NCBI RefSeq assembly: GCF_020164785.1 | Contig: NZ_JAIUGX010000002.1 | Coordinates: 248,001-312,000 of the forward strand | Direction: 5' to 3' | DNA: 64,000 nt | From: Mesorhizobium sp. ES1-1 | Lineage (GTDB): Bacteria > Pseudomonadota > Alphaproteobacteria > Rhizobiales > Rhizobiaceae | In this document: piece after piece, positions 20,559 to 28,780 of the stretch | How positions within the stretch are numbered: position 1 is the first letter of the stretch | How the letters are laid out: each line of letters begins with the position of its first letter | Notes under the pieces: model-generated | What the model was told of the DNA's origin: nothing | What the model saw: the letters and a program-made list of their open reading frames with translations, nothing else | The model's database searches: none | Made by a program: the position numbers and the translations under genes

Positions 20559-20669
20559 GGCGTTGCCAATGCTTACCTTCGGAGACCGTCCGGGGGCGAG
20601 TTGCGGTTCTCGCGGCACAATGTCCGGGGCATCGATCGCTCGCTGCCCTTAAGGCCAGCTTGCCGTCGG

Positions 20670-20706
20670 TTCGGTCATCGTCTATCGCCGATGGACGATG
20701 ACCGAA
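20670..20706. promoter_or_regulatory. 37-bp palindrome over the arsR start codon (probable operator)
   Basis: Arms TTCGGTCATCGTC (20670-20682) and GACGATGACCGAA (20694-20706) are perfectly complementary; the 11-bp centre is itself ATCG-C-CGAT flanked by one mismatched pair. The ArsR ATG (20698-20700) lies within the right arm. ArsR-family regulators bind such dyads at their own promoters. In RNA the same sequence would hide the start codon. Confidence 0.65.
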
Positions 20707-21039
20707 TCCATTGTTCAGCCCTGCAGCCATAACCGTGTCACGGACGTTCCGGACAGCCGCGCTGTTGCTGTATGGCTCGCCGCGCTTTCGCATCCTGCGC
20801 GGATCGAAATCATAAAACATCTGTCGGCCAGCAACTCCTGCTGTTGCCGCGACGTGGTCGATCATCTCGACCTGGCGCAGTCGACCGTTTCCCAGCATCT
20901 GAAGATACTGGTTGATGCCGGTCTTGTCCGCTTCGCGCCCGACCGCCAGCGCTCGCGCTATGAAGTCGATCGCTCCGGCCTCGCCAAAGTCTCGGCATCG
21001 CTTGCCGCGCTCGTCAATTCCTGCTGCACCGGCCGCTGA
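20698..21039 (+). CDS. ArsR/SmtB family metal-responsive repressor
   Basis: A 113-aa winged-helix protein. DNA-binding helices: SHPARIEIIKHL (31-42), RDVVDHLDLAQSTVSQHLKILVDAG (51-75), then the wing RFAPDRQRSRYEV. Three consecutive cysteines, C48-C50 (SNSCCCRD), fall where ArsR-type proteins carry their alpha3 metal site; further cysteines are at C9 and C109-C110 (NSCC). This suggests a thiophilic metal or metalloid or a persulfide signal. It lies 22 bp upstream of an Atm1-type exporter, the likely target. The start codon is inside a 37-bp palindrome. Confidence 0.87.
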   Translation: MTESIVQPCSHNRVTDVPDSRAVAVWLAALSHPARIEIIKHLSASNSCCCRDVVDHLDLAQSTVSQHLKILVDAGLVRFAPDRQRSRYEVDRSGLAKVSASLAALVNSCCTGR

Positions 21040-21061
21040 AAGATAAGAAGAAAGCACCAGA

Positions 21062-22945
21062 ATGGCCGAAAAAACCGTCTCAGCCGACAGCTCCACATTC
21101 AAGACGATGATCAATCTGTGGCCCTATATGTGGCCGGCGGATCGGCCCGACCTCAGGGCGCGGGTGACATGGGCGACGCTTCTGCTGGTCGTCGCAAAGC
21201 TCACGCTGGTGGCCGGACCTTATTTCTTCAAATGGGCGACCGATGCGCTGGCCGGCGATTCCAAGTCGGTGCCGCCACTGCCCACCTTCCTGCTCGCGCC
21301 CGTCATGCTGGTCGTCGCCTATAATGTCGTGCGCCTGGTGCAACTCGGTTTCAATCAGTTGCGCGACGCCCTTTTTGCGCGTGTCGGACAATACGCGGTG
21401 CGGCAACTCGCCTTCCGCACCTTCGTTCACATGCACGAATTGTCGCTGCGCTTCCATCTCGAGCGGCGCACCGGCGGCCTGTCACGCATCATCGAGCGCG
21501 GCACCAAGGGTATCGAGACGATCGTGCGCTTCATCATGCTCAACACGGCGCCGACGATCCTGGAATTCGGACTGACGACGGGCATCTTCGCCTATACCTA
21601 TGGCTGGAAATACGTGGCCGTGGTCGCGGTCACCGTCTTCCTCTATGTATGGTTCACGGTGCGCGCCAGCGACTGGCGCATATCAATCCGTCGCGACATG
21701 AACGACAGCGATACCGACGCCAACACCAAGGCCATCGACTCGCTGCTCAACTACGAGACGGTCAAGTATTTCAACAATGAAGGCATGGAGGCAGAGCGGT
21801 TCGACCGCTCGATGGCGCGCTATGAGATCGCGGCGACGAGAATCTGGACCTCGCTCGGCTGGCTGAATTTCGGCCAGGGCGTCATCTTCGGTCTCGGCAC
21901 CGTTATCGTCATGTGCATGTCGGCGCTGGAGGTGCAGGCAGGCACCCAAACGGTCGGCGATTTCGTCTTCATCAATGCCATGTTGATCCAGCTTTCCGTG
22001 CCGCTTAACTTTATCGGCTTCATCTACCGCGAAATCCGCCAGGGCCTGACCGACATCGAGCAGATGTTCGACCTGCTCGACGTGCCCCCGGAAATCGTCG
22101 ACAAGCCGGGCGCCAAGCCGCTGGTTGTCCAAGCCGGCACGGTGGAATTCCGCGACGTGAATTTCTCCTATGATCCGAACCGCAAGATTCTGAAAGGCGT
22201 CAGCTTCGAAGTCCCGGCCGGCAAGACAGTGGCCATCGTCGGCCCGTCCGGCGCCGGCAAGTCGACCATCTCGCGGCTGCTGTTCCGCTTCTACGACGTC
22301 CAGTCCGGCCAGGTGCTGATCGACGGTCAGGATGTACGCGACGTGACGCAGGAAAGCCTGCGGGCGGTGATCGGCATGGTGCCGCAGGACACGGTGCTGT
22401 TCAACGACACGATCACCTACAACATCCGCTATGGGCGCGTCGGCGCGAGCGAGGAAGACGTACGCAAGGCGGCCGAACTCGCCCAGATCGGCCCATTCAT
22501 CGAGCGTCTGCCCGATGGCTACAAATCGATGGTCGGCGAACGCGGGCTGAAGCTCTCGGGTGGCGAGAAACAGCGCGTCGCCATCGCCCGCACCATCTTG
22601 AAGGCGCCGCCGATCCTGATGCTGGACGAGGCGACCTCGGCACTCGACAGCCACACCGAACAGGAGATCCAGGCGGCTCTCGATCTGGTCAGCCGTGGCC
22701 GCACCACCATCGTCATCGCCCACCGCCTCTCGACCGTGATTTCCGCCGACGAGATCATCGTCCTGCAGGATGGCCAGATCGCCGAACGTGGCACGCACGC
22801 CGATCTGATGCGCAAGCATGGCCTCTACGCCTCGATGTGGGACCGCCAGCGCGAGGCGACCGAGGCCGAGGAGCGGCTGCGCATCGCCCGCGAGGGAGAC
22901 GAACTGGGCGTCATCGTGCGTCGACGCACCTCGGAGGTGAGCTGA
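21062..22945 (+). CDS. Atm1-type ABC exporter (fused permease-ATPase)
   Basis: A 627-aa half-transporter. Six transmembrane helices (about 30-310) are followed by the ATPase: Walker [10 protein letters not shown] (394-402), signature LSGGEKQ (498-504), Walker B ILMLDEAT (518-525). The segments LRFHLERRTGGLSRIIERGTKG-like at 120-145 and NYETVKYFNNE are hallmarks of the Atm1/HMT1 class, which exports glutathione-linked metals or sulfur species. The ArsR gene just upstream supports metal or thiol detoxification, while a house-keeping role in Fe-S metabolism is also possible. Works as a homodimer in the inner membrane. Confidence 0.92.
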   Translation: MAEKTVSADSSTFKTMINLWPYMWPADRPDLRARVTWATLLLVVAKLTLVAGPYFFKWATDALAGDSKSVPPLPTFLLAPVMLVVAYNVVRLVQLGFNQLRDALFARVGQYAVRQLAFRTFVHMHELSLRFHLERRTGGLSRIIERGTKGIETIVRFIMLNTAPTILEFGLTTGIFAYTYGWKYVAVVAVTVFLYVWFTVRASDWRISIRRDMNDSDTDANTKAIDSLLNYETVKYFNNEGMEAERFDRSMARYEIAATRIWTSLGWLNFGQGVIFGLGTVIVMCMSALEVQAGTQTVGDFVFINAMLIQLSVPLNFIGFIYREIRQGLTDIEQMFDLLDVPPEIVDKPGAKPLVVQAGTVEFRDVNFSYDPNRKILKGVSFEVPAGKTVAIVGPSGAGKSTISRLLFRFYDVQSGQVLIDGQDVRDVTQESLRAVIGMVPQDTVLFNDTITYNIRYGRVGASEEDVRKAAELAQIGPFIERLPDGYKSMVGERGLKLSGGEKQRVAIARTILKAPPILMLDEATSALDSHTEQEIQAALDLVSRGRTTIVIAHRLSTVISADEIIVLQDGQIAERGTHADLMRKHGLYASMWDRQREATEAEERLRIAREGDELGVIVRRRTSEVS

Positions 22946-23224
22946 TCATCCCGCGGTGTCTTCCTCCGTCCCGACAAGCAGCGAAGCCTGGCAGGGACTG
23001 ATCGGATCGAGCTCGGAGATCATTACGCCTACTCGCTCTACTGGCGAGTGATGGTTCCAGACAGCGGGTTTCCCAAACTCACCGATCACTAGTTCTCGCT
23101 GCGGTATGCGCCGTGATCGATCTTCGCCCTGCCGCGGCCAATGCGACGCCAGCCATTGTTGCGTTGCGGGAAGGGGGGCTTTCGGCTATTGAGGCCCCAC
23201 CCGAAACGGAGCCGCCCCAGCCCG

Positions 23225-23923
23225 ATGAGCCTTGTCGATACGGTCAAGAACGTGTTCGTGCCGATCCATCGCGAGGGCTACCCCTTCATCGCGGCTTTCG
23301 GGGCGGCGACCCTTTTCCTCGGCTATTTTTCCTCGATCCTGTTTTGGATCGGCCTGATCCTGACCGCCTGGTGCGTCTATTTCTTCCGTGACCCCGAACG
23401 CGTCACCCCGGTCGACGACCGCCTGGTGGTCAGCCCCGCCGACGGCATCGTCTCGGCAGTCGGGCCGGCGGTGCCGCCGCGCGAGCTAGGCCTCGGCAAT
23501 ATCGAGATGACCCGCATCTCGGTGTTCATGAACGTCTTTTCCTGCCATGTGAACCGCGCCCCGGTGCGAGGCCGCATCGCCAAGATCGAACATCGGCCGG
23601 GAAAATTCCTCAACGCCGAACTCGACAAGGCGAGCACCGAAAACGAGCGTAACGGCCTGGTCATAGAAAGCCCCAACGGCACCGTGGCCGCTGTCCAGAT
23701 CGCCGGCTTGGTCGCCCGCCGCATCGTGTGCTGGGCCGAGGCCGGCGGCTCGATCGCCATCGGCGAGCGTTTTGGCCTGATCCGCTTCGGTTCGCGCGTC
23801 GACGTCTTCCTGCCTTTGACCGCCACGCCGCGTGTCGCGGTAGGCCAGACGGCGGTCGGCGGTGAAACTGTCCTGGCCGAATTCGGTGGTGTTACGGGCA
23901 CGCCTCTCGTGCGGATTTCCTGA
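23225..23923 (+). CDS. psd: Phosphatidylserine decarboxylase proenzyme
   Basis: A 232-aa protein of the short PSD type. It self-cleaves at Gly189-Ser190 ([12 protein letters not shown]) to give a pyruvoyl group on the alpha chain. A hydrophobic segment (about 22-50) anchors it; [15 protein letters not shown] and [16 protein letters not shown] are conserved beta-chain blocks. It makes phosphatidylethanolamine from phosphatidylserine. The frame is open further upstream, but [21 protein letters not shown] is the conserved start. The pssA gene follows after 3 bp, so both steps are co-transcribed. Confidence 0.95.
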   Translation: MSLVDTVKNVFVPIHREGYPFIAAFGAATLFLGYFSSILFWIGLILTAWCVYFFRDPERVTPVDDRLVVSPADGIVSAVGPAVPPRELGLGNIEMTRISVFMNVFSCHVNRAPVRGRIAKIEHRPGKFLNAELDKASTENERNGLVIESPNGTVAAVQIAGLVARRIVCWAEAGGSIAIGERFGLIRFGSRVDVFLPLTATPRVAVGQTAVGGETVLAEFGGVTGTPLVRIS

Positions 23924-23926
23924 ACG

Positions 23927-24742
23927 GTGGGCACGCAATATAAGAAGTTCGAAGCCCATGGCAGCGGCGGCCCGCGCATCCGCGAAATCCCCATGCGCAT
24001 GGTTCTGCCCAACCTGGTCACCGTGCTTGCCATCTGTGCCGGCCTGTCCGGCATCCGCTTCGGCTTCGAGGGACGCTTCGAGCCGGCGGTGGTGATGGTG
24101 CTGCTCGCGGCGTTCCTCGACGGCATTGACGGGCGCCTTGCGCGGATGCTGAAGGCGACCTCCAAATTCGGCGCGCAGATGGATTCGCTTGCCGACATCG
24201 TCAATTTCGGCGTGGCGCCGGCTCTGGTGCTCTATGCCTTCCTGCTCGATCGTGCCGGATCGCCGGGCTGGATCGCGGTCCTTCTGTTTGCCATCGCATG
24301 CGGGCTGCGACTTGCCCGCTTCAACGTGCTCGACGAGGATTCCGATCGCCCAGTCTGGCAGTCCGAATATTTCGTCGGCGTGCCGGCGCCGGCCGGCGCC
24401 GTGCTGGTGATGCTGCCGCTTTATCTCTCCTTCCTGCGCGTCGGCTTGGAACCGGGCCGTCCGGCAGCCTTCGTTGCCGCCGGCTTCACCGTATTGGTGG
24501 CATTCCTGCTGGTCAGCCGGTTGCCTGTCTATTCCGGCAAGAGCTTGAAGGTGCCGGGCGACAGGGTGCTGCCGATCATCCTCGGCGTCGTGCTCTATGT
24601 TCTCCTGCTGATGACTTATCCCTGGTACACGCTGACCGCCTCGGTCGCCGGTTACCTCGTCTTCCTGCCCTTCAGCGTGCTTGCCTACTCCAAGCGCGCG
24701 AAACGGGAAGGCGAGAGGGTTCCGCCTTCCGACATAGGTTAG
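23927..24742 (+). CDS. pssA: CDP-diacylglycerol--serine O-phosphatidyltransferase
   Basis: A 271-aa membrane enzyme with the CDP-alcohol phosphotransferase motif: D65-G66, D68, A72-R73, G82, D86 and D90 (DGIDGRLARM, then FGAQMDSLAD). It makes phosphatidylserine, the substrate of Psd next door. About eight hydrophobic segments. The start appears to be GTG at 23927, immediately after the psd stop; the next ATG (23993) would remove the conserved RIREIP N-terminal part. Confidence 0.94.
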   Translation: MGTQYKKFEAHGSGGPRIREIPMRMVLPNLVTVLAICAGLSGIRFGFEGRFEPAVVMVLLAAFLDGIDGRLARMLKATSKFGAQMDSLADIVNFGVAPALVLYAFLLDRAGSPGWIAVLLFAIACGLRLARFNVLDEDSDRPVWQSEYFVGVPAPAGAVLVMLPLYLSFLRVGLEPGRPAAFVAAGFTVLVAFLLVSRLPVYSGKSLKVPGDRVLPIILGVVLYVLLLMTYPWYTLTASVAGYLVFLPFSVLAYSKRAKREGERVPPSDIG

Positions 24743-24769
24743 AAAATCCGTCGAAGTTGTTGATCCGAG

Positions 24770-26986
24770 TCAGGCCGCGATGCCGAGCCCCAGCCTGTCG
24801 ATCGCCAGCTTCCTGGTCGACACATAGTCGGTCTTGCCCGATCCCAGCACCGGGATCTCGTCCACCTTGATGATGTCGTTGGGCACCATCAGTTCGGCCG
24901 CACCGGCCTGCTTGCCGAATTTGCGAAGCTCGTCGGGGTTGGCATCGTCGGCAGTGGTCACCAGCACGATGCGCTCGCCGCGCCGCTTGTCCGGCACCGC
25001 GACAGCGGCATGGCGCTCTTCGGGCCACAGCGATTGAACCAGCATCTCCACCGCACCCAGCGACACCATCTCGCCGGCGATCTTGGCGAAGCGCTTGGCG
25101 CGGCCGCGAATGCTGATAAAGCCTTCTCGGTCGACCGCCACGATGTCGCCGGTGTCGTGCCAGCCGGTCAGCGGCTGCAATTCACCCGGCCGGTCCGCCG
25201 TCATGTATCCCAACATCAGGTTCGGTCCGTCGAGCCACAATTGGCCGGCATCGGCAATGCCTTCTACGGGTTCCAGTCTCATGCGCATGGCCGGCAGCAG
25301 TCGGCCAACGCTGCCGTCGCGACCATGGGACGCGGTGTTGACGGCAACCACGGGCGCTGCTTCTGTCAGCCCGTATCCCTCGATGATCTCCGCCTGGAAG
25401 CGTTCGCGATAGACGCGGCGGGTTTCCGGCTTCACCGCCTCGGCGCCGGCGACGACGAAGCGCAAGCTGGAAAAGTCGCCATCCTTTGCGGTACGGGCAT
25501 AGTTGGCGAGGAACGTGTCGGTGCCGAACATGATGGTCGGCTTCACCTTCCGCGCGATCTCGGGAATGATTTTGTAGTGCAGGGGCGATGGATAGAGGAA
25601 CAGCTTCACGCCGCTGACCAGTGGCAGGATGGTGCCGCCTGTAAGACCGAAGGAATGGAACACCGGCAAGACGTTGAGCAGGGTGTCGGCTGGGGAAATG
25701 GTGATCCGCGCCTCGGCCTGCATGGCATTGGCGAGCAGGTTCCTGTTCGACAGGACCACAGCCTTGGGCGTGCCTTCCGACCCGGATGTGAACAGGATCA
25801 CCGCTGGTTTGGCGGCATCCTGCCGACGCAGCGGCCAGCGCCACAGCAGGGCGGCGGCTAGCTTTTCTAGCGCGGTGACGCTGGTCCGTACATCCTCCAG
25901 CCACAGAAGCTTGGCGCCGCCCGTTTCGACCGCCGCGACGATATCGGCAAGACCGGCTTTTTCGACGAAGGCACGCGAAGAGATGACTGTGCGGATGACG
26001 GCCGTCCGCACGGCTGCCGTGACGCTGGCGGGGCCGGCCGTGTAGTTGATCATGGCCGCCACTCGCCCCGCCGATAGAAGTCCGGTAAGCGACAGTACAA
26101 CGCCATTGGCGTTGGGGAGCATGAGGCCGACGGCCTCGCCCGCGGCGGTCACCGCCTCGAAGCGTCGGCCCAGTATCCGCGAACCGATAAACATCTTACG
26201 ATAGCTTAACGCGCCCGAGATGACGTCTTCGATGATCGGGTGCGAGGCCCCCGCTTTGGCCGCGGCATCGCGCATCGCCAAGAACAGGCCACGATCGAGG
26301 TCGGTGCCGAAAAGCCGCGCCTCGGCGACACGATCGAACAATGCATTGGTGTTCGACGCCTGACCCGGACTGCGTGCCGCCAGTTCGGCGATGGTCATCG
26401 GCTCCAGCACGCTGATAGACAATCGGGGAAACCATTGTGCCTTGCCTGCTGCTGTCAGCGAAACGGGCAGGCTGCGCGCTCCCGCAATGAAAATCGGCAC
26501 GATCCGGGCGTCTGCCTGCATGGCGATGCGGGTGACGGCGCGAAACAGCCGGAAGGTTTTCACGTCAGGCTCGACCGCATCCGGCAAATAGACGGCGAGA
26601 CGGCCCTTGCCCTTCAGCACACGCACCAGCCGCCGGCTGACGAAGACATGTTCGGCGTTGAAGGCAATGGTGCGGCCAAGTTCGCGCCAAGGTTCCAGCC
26701 AGGGCGACCGAGCCGAGACCTCGTCCAATATATGCAAAGTGTCGTCGGGCAGCAGCGACAGCATCAATGCAGGCTCGATGCGCGATTGATGCGAGATGAC
26801 GTAGATGACAGGGAAGCGCGCCTTGCGGGCGATCGCGATGCGGCTGTCGCCGATCCGGTAGGCAAGCTTGAAGGGAACGTAAAGCAGCGCTTGCGTGAAG
26901 CGCAGGCCAAGGCGGAATTTCTCCACCACGCCTATCAGCAGCCAGGCCAGGACCAGACCCGCAAGCAGCGCCAGTGTCAGGATCAT
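24770..26986 (-). CDS. Bifunctional acyltransferase / acyl-ACP synthetase (Aas-like)
   Basis: A 738-aa two-domain enzyme. The N-terminal PlsC-like part has a membrane helix (2-22) and the H-x4-E acyltransferase motif (H66 to E71). The C-terminal part is an adenylate-forming ligase with LFTSGSEGTPKAVVLSN (about 395-411), YGLTEAAPV and WHDTGDIVAVDREGFISIRGR. The fusion is that of Aas, which re-acylates lysophosphatidylethanolamine with a fatty acid activated on ACP. The frame is open 57 codons upstream; the ATG at 26986 has GGAG 10 nt before it. It converges on pssA, in keeping with phospholipid upkeep. Confidence 0.88.
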   Translation of the reverse strand: MILTLALLAGLVLAWLLIGVVEKFRLGLRFTQALLYVPFKLAYRIGDSRIAIARKARFPVIYVISHQSRIEPALMLSLLPDDTLHILDEVSARSPWLEPWRELGRTIAFNAEHVFVSRRLVRVLKGKGRLAVYLPDAVEPDVKTFRLFRAVTRIAMQADARIVPIFIAGARSLPVSLTAAGKAQWFPRLSISVLEPMTIAELAARSPGQASNTNALFDRVAEARLFGTDLDRGLFLAMRDAAAKAGASHPIIEDVISGALSYRKMFIGSRILGRRFEAVTAAGEAVGLMLPNANGVVLSLTGLLSAGRVAAMINYTAGPASVTAAVRTAVIRTVISSRAFVEKAGLADIVAAVETGGAKLLWLEDVRTSVTALEKLAAALLWRWPLRRQDAAKPAVILFTSGSEGTPKAVVLSNRNLLANAMQAEARITISPADTLLNVLPVFHSFGLTGGTILPLVSGVKLFLYPSPLHYKIIPEIARKVKPTIMFGTDTFLANYARTAKDGDFSSLRFVVAGAEAVKPETRRVYRERFQAEIIEGYGLTEAAPVVAVNTASHGRDGSVGRLLPAMRMRLEPVEGIADAGQLWLDGPNLMLGYMTADRPGELQPLTGWHDTGDIVAVDREGFISIRGRAKRFAKIAGEMVSLGAVEMLVQSLWPEERHAAVAVPDKRRGERIVLVTTADDANPDELRKFGKQAGAAELMVPNDIIKVDEIPVLGSGKTDYVSTRKLAIDRLGLGIAA

Positions 26987-27235
26987 TGCCGCGTTTCTCC
27001 CAACGATTTTCGTCGTCGCGGCTCTGTGGCCGCTTCGGAGGGAGGGTAACGCAAGTGGGCGCGAGGTCAATGCGGAGCTTGTTGTCCCCCGGCGTGGCAA
27101 TGGGAGACCGGCCCGGGCGCCGCCGGGTGGAACTGCCGGAAGCGCGACGTAGGTCAAATGATCCAGTCGCTTCTAGTCAGCGTAGCGATGCAATGCTCAA
27201 CCCGGCTGGCTCCACCGTGGCAGGTAAGGTGATCG

Positions 27236-27643
27236 CTACGCGGCCTTCTGCCGGCCGCTGATGAAACGGAATTCCTGGGTCTTGCCGCCATAACCATAGG
27301 CAGCGGCGGGCACCTCATGCACGAAGGCATAGCTTTCCTCATGGACGCCCCCGAGCAGGCGGCCGAACGCCTCGAAGATTGCCTTGAGATAGGCTTCCAG
27401 CTCGAGCTTGGTGTTGGTGCCATCGACCACCTTGATGTCAAGCCAGAACGTGTTGGTGCCATGCTCGGCCAGCGACTTGCCGCCGGCGAACCAGTGTTGC
27501 GGATCGATGTAGGATACCGCCACCGCGGTGATCGTCGGATCCTTGCGCAGCAGCCTGGCGGTAATCTCGGTGATTTCCCCGGCGATGTCGGCGGAAAGGG
27601 CGGTGTCAGGCTTGTTGGTTAAGCTGATGTTGATGATGGGCAT
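27236..27643 (-). CDS. Tautomerase family protein
   Basis: A 135-aa protein beginning MPIINISLTNK, so Pro2 becomes the N-terminal catalytic base of the 4-oxalocrotonate tautomerase superfamily. The long form with HWFAGGKSL and KAIFEAFGRLLGGVHEESY suggests two fused beta-alpha-beta units. Substrate unknown. The ATG at 27643 is set by the need for Pro2 and by GGAGAAGAAG upstream; 18 codons of open frame precede it. It diverges from a LysR gene and is a likely target of that regulator. Confidence 0.85.
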   Translation of the reverse strand: MPIINISLTNKPDTALSADIAGEITEITARLLRKDPTITAVAVSYIDPQHWFAGGKSLAEHGTNTFWLDIKVVDGTNTKLELEAYLKAIFEAFGRLLGGVHEESYAFVHEVPAAAYGYGGKTQEFRFISGRQKAA

Positions 27644-27715
27644 CTTCTTCTCCTTGGTTCGAGCGGCGTCCGATTGCCGATGAATAAACCATGGCACCGA
27701 AGTTAGATCAGAAAA

Positions 27716-27754
27716 ATCGAATTGTATTAAAGCAAAGATTCGATACTATCGAAT
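27716..27754. promoter_or_regulatory. LysR operator: 17-bp palindrome plus half site
   Basis: ATTCGATA-C-TATCGAAT (27738-27754) is a perfect dyad ending 1 bp before the LysR ATG. A further ATCGAAT half site is at 27716-27722. All lie in the 112-bp divergent promoter region, an AT-rich stretch. The arrangement fits LysR self-repression and control of the tautomerase. Confidence 0.65.
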
Positions 27755-27755
27755 T

Positions 27756-28616
27756 ATGGACACGTTGGACCCGGACCTGCTCAGGACATTCCTCGCCTTC
27801 GTCGACAGCGGCTCGCTGGCACAGGCGGCGTCACATGTCGGCCGTTCGCCCTCGGCTGTAACCGCTCAGATGCAAAGGCTGGAGGAGATCATCGGCGAGC
27901 CGCTGCTGGTAACACAGGGCAGGGGTCGTGGCCTGACGCCGGCCGGCGAGGACCTTGTCGCCCACGCCAGGCGCATCCTCGCTGTTCATCGTGAAGCGTG
28001 GTTGGCGCTGAAAGGAGCCCGGGCAGCCGGGCATGTTGCCATCGGCACGACGCAAGATTTCGCAGACAGCGGCTTACCTGAACTGCTGCGTGCCTTTGCC
28101 GCCAGTCATCCGCGCGTCAGGATCGAGCTGCGTGTCGGGCGCTCCGCCGAATTGGCGCAGGCGCTGCAGGGCGGCAGCCTCGATCTGGCGATCGTCATGC
28201 GCCACACGGCGGCACAGGACGAGGTCGGTATCCTGCGCGAGCCGATGATGTGGCTGTGTTCGCAACAAGGGCTGGCCGCGCAGGACGGCTTGCCGCTGGC
28301 TTTGCTCGATCCCTATTGCGGCTTTCGCGAAGCTGCGATTGCCGCGCTCGATGCGGCAGGCCGCCGCTATCGCATCGCCGCCGGTAGTGCCAGCCTGGCT
28401 GGGCTGCGAACAGCCGTAAATGCCGGTATCGCGCTGACACTGCGCACGGCGCGTTTTGCACATTCCGGTATCATTGAGGCGCCACGGGATTTCGACCTGC
28501 CGGCTGTGCCTCTTGCTGAGTTCGCCGTACGGTTGCGCGAGCAGGCCGATGCCCCTGCCAGAGACCTGGCTGCGCTCCTGAGGTCCAATCTTGCCTTGTC
28601 GACCACCTCAGCCTGA
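27756..28616 (+). CDS. LysR family transcriptional regulator
   Basis: A 286-aa LysR protein: helix-turn-helix at about 3-60 (LLRTFLAFVDSGSLAQAASH, RSPSAVTAQMQRLEEIIGEPLL, LTPAGEDLV) and a shortened effector domain (about 88-280). The effector part has RIELRVGRSAELAQALQGGSLDLAIV. It diverges from the tautomerase gene and its start codon directly abuts a perfect 17-bp palindrome. The inducer is unknown, though an aromatic or keto-enol compound would suit a tautomerase neighbour (inference). Confidence 0.9.
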   Translation: MDTLDPDLLRTFLAFVDSGSLAQAASHVGRSPSAVTAQMQRLEEIIGEPLLVTQGRGRGLTPAGEDLVAHARRILAVHREAWLALKGARAAGHVAIGTTQDFADSGLPELLRAFAASHPRVRIELRVGRSAELAQALQGGSLDLAIVMRHTAAQDEVGILREPMMWLCSQQGLAAQDGLPLALLDPYCGFREAAIAALDAAGRRYRIAAGSASLAGLRTAVNAGIALTLRTARFAHSGIIEAPRDFDLPAVPLAEFAVRLREQADAPARDLAALLRSNLALSTTSA

Positions 28617-28651
28617 AATCAGGTGGTCCACCGCGACAGTTCAACGAACGG

Positions 28652-28680
28652 CAAAGAAAAAGCCGACCTTTCGGTCGGCT
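28652..28680 (-). terminator. Intrinsic terminator of the leftward EamA transcript
   Basis: On the minus strand AGCCGACC pairs with GGTCGGCT around GAAA, then TTTTTCTTTG follows. The 8-bp GC-rich stem with a T-run is a strong rho-independent terminator for transcription leaving 28781. On the plus strand there is no T-run, so it would serve the LysR gene poorly. Confidence 0.85.
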
Positions 28681-28689
28681 TGGGAGTAG

Positions 28690-28730
28690 GACGGGCCGAG
28701 GGGTTTGGGGGGACTTTGGGGGGGCCCGTC
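28690..28730. other. Hairpin with G-rich loop (possible G-quadruplex / C-rich RNA)
   Basis: GACGGGCC (28690-28697) pairs with GGCCCGTC (28723-28730). The loop holds G-runs of 4 (28700-28703), 6 (28707-28712) and 7 (28718-28724), enough for a quadruplex on the plus strand. The minus-strand RNA, read from the EamA gene towards the terminator, is instead C-rich. It may be a 3-prime UTR-derived small RNA. Confidence 0.5.
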
Positions 28731-28780
28731 GCGCTATTAATCCGCCAAGCTACAGATGGTTCCATCGCGTACCACTTTTT

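Noticed and set aside
20569..20652. A 27-codon frame after the LysM gene
   Set aside because: Too short, no ribosome site, no protein-like pattern.
21683..22819. A 378-codon minus-strand frame opposite the ABC exporter
   Set aside because: Antisense of a certain gene; His/Asp/Arg-rich, no family signature.
22946..23092. Forty-eight sense codons in frame after the exporter TGA, ending in TAG
   Set aside because: Could suggest stop readthrough or a lost C-terminal extension, but the exporter already ends where the family ends, and an open stretch of this length is common at this GC content.
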